Shown here piece by piece: positions 1 through 5,088 of a DNA stretch of 5,596 nt. Origin of the DNA: Pseudomonadota bacterium (lineage in GTDB: Bacteria; Pseudomonadota; Alphaproteobacteria; Acetobacterales; Acetobacteraceae); the NCBI GenBank assembly GCA_021808985.1, contig JAKBAQ010000188.1, positions 1 through 5,596 on the forward strand. Reading direction: 5' to 3'. The notes below the pieces were generated by a model. It saw only the letters and a program-made list of their open reading frames with translations, was not told the DNA's origin and searched no databases. The translations under genes were made by a program, and so were the position numbers. Each line of letters starts with the position of its first letter. Within the stretch, counting starts at the first letter, position 1.

Positions 1-1342
1 TTTCGCCGGGCATCCGGAACTGATCATCGGCGCGCAGCGCGGCGCGCCGCTGGCGGTGGGCTATGGGGCGCAGGAGATGTATCTGGGCTCCGACGCGCTG
101 GCCCTGGCGCCGCTGACCCGCGAGCTGGCCTATTTGGAAGATGGCGACTGGGTGGTGGTGACGCGCGAGACGGCGGAGTTCCACAATGCCGCGGGAGAGC
201 GGATCAGCCGGGAGAAAAAGCTCACCAGCCTTACCGGGGCGGCCATCGGCAAGGGGAATTTCCGGCATTTCATGGAAAAGGAGCTGCACGAGCATCCGGT
301 GGTGATCGGCGATGTGCTGCACCGGATGGTGGACGCCGCCGCCCGGATGCCAGCACTGCCCGCCCTGCCCTTCGACCTGGCCAGCGTGCCGCGCATCAGC
401 TTCAGCGCCTGCGGCTCGGCCTATTATGCGGGGCTGACCGGCAAATTCTGGCTGGAAAGCCTGAGCCGGCTGCCGGTGGATGCCGATGTGGCCTCGGAAT
501 TCCGCTATCGCGCGCCGCCGCTGCCCGAAGGGGGGGTGGGGCTGCTTGTCAGCCAGTCAGGCGAGACGGCGGATACGCTGGCGGCGCTGCGCTACATGCG
601 CGGCGAGGGACAGAAGATACTGAGCATCCTCAACGTGCCGGAGAGCACGATGGCGCGTGAGTCAGACGCCATGCTGGAGACCATGGCGGGGCCGGAGATA
701 GGCGTTGCCAGCACCAAGGCCTTTACCGCGCAGCTGAGCGTGATGGCGGTGCTGGCGCTGGCGGCGGCGCGCGCGCGCGGCAGCCTGGCGGATGCGCAGA
801 TTGCCAGGCTGTGCGACGCGCTGCTGGAAATTCCCGCCAAGGCGGCGGAGGTGCTGGCGCGTGAGGCTGAGGTGCGGCGGCTGGCGCCGCGCATCGCCGA
901 GGCGAAGAGCGTGCTGTATCTGGGCCGGGGGGCGTGTTTTCCCATCGCGCTCGAAGGGGCGCTGAAATTGAAGGAGACCAGCTATATTCACGCGGAGGGC
1001 TATGCCGCCGGGGAATTGAAGCATGGGCCGATCGCGCTGATCGATAAATCCGTGCCGGTGATCGCGATCTGCCCCTCGGGGCCGCTGTTTGAGAAAACGG
1101 CCTCCAACCTGCAGGAGGTGGCGGCGCGGGGCGGACAGGTGATTGTGCTCTCCGACGCCACGGGGGCGGAAAAATTGCGGGGAATTGCGGCGGAGACGCT
1201 GATTCTGCCGGAGACGGACCCGTTCACCGCGCCGATATTATATGCGATTCCGGTGCAGATGCTCGCCTACCATGTGGCGGTGATGAAGGGCACGGATGTG
1301 GACCAGCCGCGCAATCTGGCGAAGTCGGTCACCGTGGAATGA
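1..1342 (+). CDS. glmS: Glutamine--fructose-6-phosphate aminotransferase (isomerizing), 5'-truncated by window edge
   Basis: GlmS makes glucosamine-6-phosphate from fructose-6-phosphate and glutamine, the first step towards UDP-GlcNAc for peptidoglycan and LPS; it is cytosolic. The reading frame is open from base 2, before the first in-window start candidate, and gives 446 residues of a protein usually near 607. The missing part is most of the N-terminal glutaminase domain with its catalytic Cys. Visible residues run from the end of that domain (PLAVGYG, MYLGSDA) through both SIS sugar-isomerase domains. Seen: phosphate loop CGSAYYAG at visible residues 137-144, SQSGET at 184-189, STKAF at 237-241, LEGALKLKE at 317-325, HAEGYAAGELKHGP at 330-343, and the C-terminal tail DQPRNLAKSVTVE. 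By family knowledge, E325, H341 and K441 match the E. coli isomerase residues Glu488, His504 and Lys603. The gene is convergent with trmB. The catalytic core looks intact; only the 5' end lies outside the window. Confidence 0.97.
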   Translation, partial: FAGHPELIIGAQRGAPLAVGYGAQEMYLGSDALALAPLTRELAYLEDGDWVVVTRETAEFHNAAGERISREKKLTSLTGAAIGKGNFRHFMEKELHEHPVVIGDVLHRMVDAAARMPALPALPFDLASVPRISFSACGSAYYAGLTGKFWLESLSRLPVDADVASEFRYRAPPLPEGGVGLLVSQSGETADTLAALRYMRGEGQKILSILNVPESTMARESDAMLETMAGPEIGVASTKAFTAQLSVMAVLALAAARARGSLADAQIARLCDALLEIPAKAAEVLAREAEVRRLAPRIAEAKSVLYLGRGACFPIALEGALKLKETSYIHAEGYAAGELKHGPIALIDKSVPVIAICPSGPLFEKTASNLQEVAARGGQVIVLSDATGAEKLRGIAAETLILPETDPFTAPILYAIPVQMLAYHVAVMKGTDVDQPRNLAKSVTVE

Positions 1343-1346
1343 GGGT

Positions 1347-1360
1347 GCTCCACGTGGAGC
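1347..1360. repeat. Perfect 14-bp palindrome just after glmS
   Basis: GCTCCACGTGGAGC is perfectly self-complementary and starts 4 bp after the glmS stop codon. As RNA it could form a 5-bp stem with an ACGT loop. No T-tract follows, so it is not a good intrinsic terminator on its own. It could be a 3'-end-protecting hairpin or a protein-binding palindrome, or have no role. Confidence 0.5.
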
Positions 1361-1383
1361 TTCGGTGAACAAGAGGGTGTAAC

Positions 1384-1409
1384 AGGCTGTTAGTTTAGCT
1401 TATTTTTTT
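1384..1409 (+). terminator. Candidate weak intrinsic terminator of glmS
   Basis: AGGCT (1384-1388) can pair with AGCTT (1397-1401) as a 5-bp stem with one G-U pair, followed within two bases by seven T (1403-1409). The T-run and the AT-rich setting stand out from the GC-rich surroundings, and the position about 40 bp after the glmS stop fits. The stem is weak, so termination here is an inference. Confidence 0.35.
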
Positions 1410-1441
1410 GCTTGCACCCCAATTTGGGCGGGTTTGGTACG

Positions 1442-1476
1442 GAAAAACAACGAATCCGCGCCGGGAGGCCGGATTC
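1442..1476 (-). terminator. Intrinsic terminator of trmB
   Basis: Read on the minus strand, GAATCCG (1476-1470) pairs with CGGATTC (1458-1452). An inner GCC/GGC extension and a 4-nt loop with one bulged base continue the stem. It is followed on the minus strand by GTTGTTTTTCC (1451-1441), which contains a five-T run. The stem overlaps the trmB stop codon by two bases. This is a good rho-independent terminator for the trmB transcript. Confidence 0.7.
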
Positions 1477-2149
1477 AGCGCCGCAGCAGCGACCAGTAGA
1501 CCGGCTGGCGGCCGGCGAGGATGGCCTTGGCCTCGTAGCGCGTGGGCGGCCAGCCGGCGGGCCGGGTGGTGGCGCGGGTGACGCTGAAGAGGGTTTGCGC
1601 GGCGAGGACTTCATCGGTCCAAGCTTGGTAAGTGGGATCATCCGAGGCGATGCGCCACTCACCGCCCGGCTTGAGCGCGCGGGCGGCCTCGGCCAGCAGC
1701 TCCGGGTGGACGAAGCGGCGCTTGGCGTGGCGGGCTTTGGGCCAGGGATCGGGGAACATGAGGAAGAGCTTGCCGAGCGAGGCGTCAGCCATGGCGCGCA
1801 GCAGGGGGCGGGCATCGTCGGTGAAGAGGCGCAGGTTGGTGGGGATCGCGGGCATGGCCGCTTCGTCGGGCGCGAGGCGCGAGAGCAGCGAGCAGATGCC
1901 GTTTTCAAACACTTCGGCGGCGATGAGGCCGATATCGGGATTGGCCTCGGCCAGGGCGTGGGCGTGCTCGCCGCCGCCGAAGCCGACTTCGAGCCAGATT
2001 TCGCGCGGGGTGATGCCGAAGGGGATTTGCGGCCAGGAGAGACGCGGCAGGAATTCAGCCAGCAAGAACTCCTGGCGCGGGCGGAGTTTTTTGCCCTTGA
2101 TCCGGCCATAGAGACGCTGGGGTGGTGCTTTGACGCCGGGGCCGGACAT
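1475..2149 (-). CDS. trmB: tRNA (guanine-N7-)-methyltransferase
   Basis: TrmB transfers a methyl group from S-adenosylmethionine to N7 of G46 in the variable loop of many tRNAs. The 224-residue product has the usual family length. Seen in order: basic N-terminal segment YGRIKGKKLRPRQ (14-26); SAM-binding glycine loop EVGFGGGEH (54-62); FPDPWPKARHAKRR (132-145), the TrmB signature with the catalytic-region Asp134; a C-terminal TRYEAKA (203-209), matching the family's T-[KR]-[FY]-E motif. I chose the ATG at 2149, giving MSGPGVKAPPQRLYGRI. The AAAGG at 2162-2158 lies 8 nt upstream, and the family normally begins close to the basic segment. An in-frame ATG at 2212 would add 21 residues, but these translate a terminator-like palindrome and look spurious. 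It lies downstream of metK in the same orientation, separated by two hairpins, and its 3' end faces glmS. Confidence 0.95.
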   Translation of the reverse strand: MSGPGVKAPPQRLYGRIKGKKLRPRQEFLLAEFLPRLSWPQIPFGITPREIWLEVGFGGGEHAHALAEANPDIGLIAAEVFENGICSLLSRLAPDEAAMPAIPTNLRLFTDDARPLLRAMADASLGKLFLMFPDPWPKARHAKRRFVHPELLAEAARALKPGGEWRIASDDPTYQAWTDEVLAAQTLFSVTRATTRPAGWPPTRYEAKAILAGRQPVYWSLLRR

Positions 2150-2157
2150 TGGCGGGG

Positions 2158-2162
2158 CCTTT
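2158..2162 (-). promoter_or_regulatory. Ribosome binding site that decides the trmB start
   Basis: AAAGG on the minus strand sits 8 nt before the ATG at 2149 and directly after the T-tract of the upstream hairpin. It supports the shorter trmB start over the in-frame ATG at 2212. Confidence 0.55.
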
Positions 2163-2166
2163 AAGG

Positions 2167-2191
2167 AAAAAATGCCGGCTTGCGCCGGCAT
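2167..2191 (-). terminator. Intrinsic terminator between metK and trmB
   Basis: On the minus strand a perfect 8-bp stem ATGCCGGC/GCCGGCAT (2191-2184 with 2179-2172) encloses a GCAA tetraloop. It runs into six consecutive T (2172-2167, the first of them in the stem). This is a textbook rho-independent terminator for metK. Its T-tract ends 17 nt before the trmB ATG, so it also sits in the trmB leader. The palindrome resembles a second, imperfect one at 2204-2238. Confidence 0.8.
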
Positions 2192-2203
2192 GGAAAACGA
2201 ACG

Positions 2204-2238
2204 CCCCGCCATGCCGGTTGTGCGCCGGCCTGGCGGGG
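2204..2238. repeat. Long imperfect palindrome directly after metK
   Basis: CCCCGCCA (2204-2211) pairs with TGGCGGGG (2231-2238). After one T/C mismatch, GCCGG (2213-2217) pairs with CCGGC (2225-2229), leaving a 7-nt loop. It lies 10 bp past the metK stop codon on the minus strand. There is no strong T-tract, only TTTT 7-10 nt downstream on the minus strand. It may be the first half of a tandem terminator or a 3'-end-stabilising hairpin. Its core matches the neighbouring hairpin at 2172-2191 in ATGCCGG and TGCGCCGGC. Confidence 0.65.
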
Positions 2239-2248
2239 GAGCTGGAGA

Positions 2249-3436
2249 TTAGCGGGAGAAGGCGGATTTGAGGGCTGGGACCAGATCGGTCTTTTCCCAG
2301 GTGAAGGTGCCGAGATCGGCATCGGGCGTGCGGCCGAAATGGCCGAAGGCGGAGGTGGGGGCGTAGATGGGCCGGTTGAGCTGGAGATGCTCGCGGATGC
2401 CGCGCGGGGTGAGGTTGACCAGCTCGCGCAGGGTTTTCTCGAGCTTCACCTCATCGACATCGCGGCCGGTGCCGTGCAGCTCCACATAAAGCGAGAGCGG
2501 CTGGGAGACGCCGATGGCGTAGGAGAGCTGGAGGGTGCAACGGTCCGCCAGACCGGCGGCGACCACGTTTTTGGCGAGGTAGCGGCAGACATAGGCGGCG
2601 GAACGGTCGACCTTCGTGGGGTCTTTGCCCGAGAACGCGCCGCCGCCATGGGGGGCGGCGCCGCCATAGGTGTCCACGATGATCTTGCGCCCGGTGAGGC
2701 CGCAATCGCCGTCCGGGCCGCCGATGACGAAGATGCCGGTGGGGTTGACGTAGAATTCAGCGTCGGAGGGCATCCAGCCTTGGGGCAGCGCGTCGTTGAC
2801 GATGGGGGTGAGCATCTCGCGCACGCGGGCCAGCGAAATATCGGCGTCGTGCTGGATGGAGACCACGACGGAGGTGGCGGTGACGGGTTTGCCGTCAATG
2901 TATTTCAGGGTCACCTGGCTTTTGGCGTCGGGCTGGAGGCCCTTGGCGCGGGCGTCGCCGGCGCGGCGCAGGTCTGAGATGCGGCGCAGGATGAGGTGGG
3001 AATAATAGATCGGCGCGGGCATCAGCGCCTCGGTCTCGGTGCAGGCGTAGCCGAACATGATGCCCTGGTCGCCGGCACCTTCGTCCTTGTTGCCGGCGGC
3101 GTCGACGCCGATGGCGATATCAGCCGACTGGGCGTGCAGGTGGACATCGACCTTGGCGTTCTTCCAGGAGAAGCCTTCCTGGTCGTAGCCGATATCATGC
3201 ACCGCCATGCGGGCGAGATGGGCCAGATGCTCCTTGGTGATGGTCTCCGGGCCGCGGACTTCGCCGGCCAGGACGATGCGGTTGGTGGTGACCAGGGTTT
3301 CGCACGCGACGCGCGCGTAGGGGTCTGCCTCCAGATAGGCGTCAACCACGGTATCGGAAATCCGATCCGCGACTTTGTCCGGGTGGCCTTCCGAGACGGA
3401 CTCGGAGGTGAACAGAAATTCGCCTTTATCGCGCAT
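2249..3436 (-). CDS. metK: S-adenosylmethionine synthase (methionine adenosyltransferase)
   Basis: MetK condenses ATP and L-methionine to S-adenosylmethionine, releasing phosphate and pyrophosphate; it is a cytosolic tetramer needing Mg2+ and K+. The 395-residue product has normal length with all three MetK domains. Seen: FTSESVSEGHPDK (9-21) with the ATP-contacting His18; the hexapeptide-like signature GAGDQGIMFGYA (120-131); the glycine-rich P-loop-like GGAFSGKDPTKVDRSAAY (264-281), whose DRSAAY continues the ATP site. I chose the ATG at 3436 (MRDKGEFLFTSES), which has AAGGA at 3451-3447, 10 nt upstream. A TTG at 3442 in the same frame would add two residues, but ATG is the better call. The gene follows dapB by 79 bp and precedes trmB, with a strong terminator after it. 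No recognisable SAM-responsive riboswitch was seen in the short leader. No damage or missing key residue was found. Confidence 0.98.
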   Translation of the reverse strand: MRDKGEFLFTSESVSEGHPDKVADRISDTVVDAYLEADPYARVACETLVTTNRIVLAGEVRGPETITKEHLAHLARMAVHDIGYDQEGFSWKNAKVDVHLHAQSADIAIGVDAAGNKDEGAGDQGIMFGYACTETEALMPAPIYYSHLILRRISDLRRAGDARAKGLQPDAKSQVTLKYIDGKPVTATSVVVSIQHDADISLARVREMLTPIVNDALPQGWMPSDAEFYVNPTGIFVIGGPDGDCGLTGRKIIVDTYGGAAPHGGGAFSGKDPTKVDRSAAYVCRYLAKNVVAAGLADRCTLQLSYAIGVSQPLSLYVELHGTGRDVDEVKLEKTLRELVNLTPRGIREHLQLNRPIYAPTSAFGHFGRTPDADLGTFTWEKTDLVPALKSAFSR

Positions 3437-3446
3437 GCACAAACAT

Positions 3447-3451
3447 TCCTT
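3447..3451 (-). promoter_or_regulatory. Ribosome binding site of metK
   Basis: AAGGA on the minus strand lies 10 nt before the ATG at 3436. It also abuts another ATG at 3446 in a different frame, but zero spacing makes that one an unlikely start. The site favours the ATG at 3436 over the in-frame TTG at 3442. Confidence 0.6.
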
Positions 3452-3483
3452 ATTTGAGGCGGCTCGGATGACTTATCTGATTG

Positions 3484-3500
3484 CCGGGGTCAATACCCGG
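3484..3500 (-). other. Small hairpin in the dapB-metK gap
   Basis: On the minus strand CCGGGT pairs with ACCCGG around an ATTG loop, with one bulged C. It starts 15 nt after the dapB stop codon. The following bases (CAATCAGATAAG) are not a T-tract, so this is not a classic terminator. It may be a weak dapB 3' end or part of the metK leader. The arrangement does not match the SAM-II pseudoknot pattern as I know it. Confidence 0.35.
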
Positions 3501-3515
3501 AGGGGTGAAGAACAA

Positions 3516-4277
3516 CTACAAGGCGAGAAAATCACGCATGGTATAGAGGCCGGGCTGTTGCGCCCGCAGCCAGATGGCCGCGCGCACCGCGCCGGTGGCG
3601 AAGACCCGGCGGTCCAGCGCGTGGTGGGTGAGGGAAATCTGCTCGTCGGCGGCGGTGAAGGAGAGGGTGTGGCTGCCCACGATCTGGCCGCCGCGCAGGG
3701 TGGCGAAGCCGATTTCGCCATCCTGGCGCGGGCCGGTATGGCCGTGGCGGCCACTGGCCATCACATCCTCAAGGTTGACGCCGCGCCCGGCGGCGACGGC
3801 GCGGCCAAGGGCCAGGGCGGTGCCGGAGGGGGCGTCCACCTTGTTGCGGTGGTGCATTTCGAGGATTTCAGCGTCATAGCCGGTGGGCGGCAGGGTGGCG
3901 CCGAGTTTTTCGGCGAGGATGAGCAGGAGGTTGACGCCGGTGCAGAAATTGGGCGCGGCGATGACGGGGATGAGCTGGGCCGCGGCCTCGATGGCGGCTT
4001 GGTCCGCAGCCGAATAGCCGGTGCTGCCCAGCACCCAGGGGGTGCGGGCGGCGGCCAGGGCGGCGGCGTGGGCGCTCACGGTGCTGGCGTGGGTGAAGTC
4101 GATCACCACGTCCGACTCAGCGGCCAGGGCGCTGATGCTGGGGTACAATGGCGCGTTGGCCGGCGCGGCGCCGGAGCGGCTGGTGCCGCCGGAGAGCTGG
4201 GCGGCGGCGGCGGCTTCCTCGGCCAGCAGGCGGCCCATGCGGCCGGAGATGCCGGCGATTCCGATTCGGTTGGTCAT
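3516..4277 (-). CDS. dapB: 4-hydroxy-tetrahydrodipicolinate reductase
   Basis: DapB reduces 4-hydroxy-tetrahydrodipicolinate to tetrahydrodipicolinate with NAD(P)H, in the branch leading to meso-diaminopimelate (peptidoglycan) and lysine. The 253-residue product is of usual length. Seen: N-terminal Rossmann nucleotide-binding loop GISGRMG (9-15); DFTHAS (60-65); GSTGYS (84-89); the catalytic and substrate-binding block EMHHRNKVDAPSGTA (140-154), where by family knowledge His142 and Lys146 match E. coli His159 and Lys163; and the C-terminal pattern VGSHTLSF (200-207), then HHALDRRVFATGA (218-230). I chose the ATG at 4277 because MTNRIGIAGI is the normal family N-terminus. A 28-residue in-frame extension to 4361 runs back over the stop region of the upstream gene and is not needed. 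GAGG lies just 2 nt before this ATG, a tight spacing. It is 50 bp downstream of the sulfotransferase gene and 79 bp before metK, all in one direction. Confidence 0.97.
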   Translation of the reverse strand: MTNRIGIAGISGRMGRLLAEEAAAAAQLSGGTSRSGAAPANAPLYPSISALAAESDVVIDFTHASTVSAHAAALAAARTPWVLGSTGYSAADQAAIEAAAQLIPVIAAPNFCTGVNLLLILAEKLGATLPPTGYDAEILEMHHRNKVDAPSGTALALGRAVAAGRGVNLEDVMASGRHGHTGPRQDGEIGFATLRGGQIVGSHTLSFTAADEQISLTHHALDRRVFATGAVRAAIWLRAQQPGLYTMRDFLAL

Positions 4278-4327
4278 GCCCTCAGCTATAACGGAAATGG
4301 CGGGAAACACCCAGATGGCGGGGGGGC

Positions 4328-4963
4328 TCAGTGCTGCCTGGCGCCGAACTGCTCCAGCCATTCAGCCGTGGAGTTGACGCGCGGGAAGGGCGTGGCGGGG
4401 ATGGGGACGCCGAGAAAGCGGCATAGCGGCGCCCAGCCTTCGGCGACGTCGAAGATCAGCAGGCGCTCCGGGGCGATGGCGGCGCGCACCTGCGCGGCGC
4501 GGCGGCGATAGGCGGCGAGGACGGTTGCGGGGTCGGAAAGGACGCCGCCGAAGGTTTGCTGGGCGATGAGACGGTCAGCCGCCGCCATCATCGCGGCGGC
4601 GTGGGGCGGCAGGGGGAGTTCCTTGTATGTGGCGAGGACGCCGGCGATGGTGGCGGAGAAGCTTTTCCACCAGGCATCCTCGGGCCGCATGGTGTGGATG
4701 ACCTTGGCGGCTGGATAGGCGAGGCTTAGCTCGCGCCAGACATGGGCGCCTGGCCAGTCCACCTGGGCGCGGTAGCCGGCGAAGACATCCTCCCAGTTGA
4801 CCGGGGCGCCAGCCGCGACGGCCTGCCAGTGCGGCACCTGCTCCGGGTGGGCGAGGACTTCCTCCATGTGATGGCAGGGGCCGAAGCCGAGCTGCTCAAG
4901 GGCCAGTTTGAGCGATGCGGTGCCGGTGCGGCCGAAGCCGGACCCTATGATCTCGAGGCTCAT
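4328..4963 (-). CDS. Small sulfotransferase family protein (Sulfotransfer_4-like)
   Basis: The 211-residue protein resembles the compact sulfotransferase family PF17784, predicted to bind the sulfate donor PAPS. Seen: an N-terminal P-loop-like 5'-phosphosulfate-binding motif, GFGRTGTASLK (9-19), followed by ALEQLGFGPCHHMEEV (21-36), typical of this family; a downstream VIHTMRPEDAWWKSF (88-102) matching the 3'-phosphate-binding R-x-P-x-x-W-x-x-S region; and a C-terminal VNSTAEW (196-202). There is no signal peptide or membrane segment, so it is probably cytosolic. The start at 4963 gives MSLEIIGSGFGRTGT. A GGAGA at 4981-4977 is 13 nt upstream, longer than ideal. The acceptor substrate cannot be told from the sequence: metabolite, sugar or lipid are all open, and few members of this family are characterised. 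It lies between comEC and dapB in the same orientation and shares no obvious pathway with them. Confidence 0.85.
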   Translation of the reverse strand: MSLEIIGSGFGRTGTASLKLALEQLGFGPCHHMEEVLAHPEQVPHWQAVAAGAPVNWEDVFAGYRAQVDWPGAHVWRELSLAYPAAKVIHTMRPEDAWWKSFSATIAGVLATYKELPLPPHAAAMMAAADRLIAQQTFGGVLSDPATVLAAYRRRAAQVRAAIAPERLLIFDVAEGWAPLCRFLGVPIPATPFPRVNSTAEWLEQFGARQH

Positions 4964-5001
4964 GACCGGGCGAGTGTCTCCATCGGGGTTTTGGCTGAAT
5001 T

Positions 5002-5031
5002 ATTTTGGATTATCGGGGTAGTGTAAGACAA
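5002..5031 (-). promoter_or_regulatory. Candidate sigma70-type promoter for the sulfotransferase-dapB-metK run
   Basis: On the minus strand TTGTCT (5031-5026) and CAAAAT (5007-5002) are separated by 18 nt. Each matches four of six bases of the sigma70 consensus. They lie in a locally AT-rich stretch 40-70 bp upstream of the sulfotransferase ATG. The rest of this 125-bp gap after comEC holds no clear terminator or small gene. This is an inference from a weak match. Confidence 0.25.
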
Positions 5032-5088
5032 TCACGCGGTGGGGCCAAGGAGAATCGGCTTTTGCGGCGGCGGCGGGATGCAGGGCGC

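Noticed and set aside
410..433. CGSAYYAG in place of the CGTS.. of E. coli in the GlmS phosphate loop, as a possible functional change
   Set aside because: Thr-to-Ser is conservative, and Ala at the next position is common in alphaproteobacterial GlmS as I recall. All catalytic isomerase residues are retained.
1412..2164. 250-residue open frame on the + strand antisense to trmB
   Set aside because: It mirrors the trmB codons, contains no recognisable domain and begins inside the convergent terminator region.
2180..2977. 265-residue open frame on the + strand antisense to metK
   Set aside because: The composition is Gly/Ala/Val/Asp-rich with no motif, and the opposite strand encodes an unmistakable MetK. 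It is a GC-driven shadow.
3426..3446. Six-codon mini-ORF (ATG TTT GTG CAT GCG CGA TAA, minus strand) overlapping the metK start, as a possible leader peptide
   Set aside because: The AAGGA directly abuts this ATG with no spacing, while it is correctly placed for the metK ATG. The peptide has no Met codons beyond its start, so an attenuation role is not supported.
3437..3515. SAM-II or SAM/SAH riboswitch before metK
   Set aside because: The single hairpin is present, but the downstream pseudoknot-forming and SAM-contacting strands of the known classes could not be matched.
3375..4511. 378-residue open frame on the + strand across dapB and parts of metK and the sulfotransferase gene
   Set aside because: It lies antisense to clearly recognised genes, is very rich in Gly/Ala with no family resemblance, and is explained by high GC in the shadow frame.
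4964..5088. LexA-type operator, tRNA or small gene in the comEC-sulfotransferase gap
   Set aside because: No GTTC-N7-GAAC alphaproteobacterial LexA site, no cloverleaf-like fold and no coding frame with a ribosome binding site was found. Only a weak promoter candidate remains.
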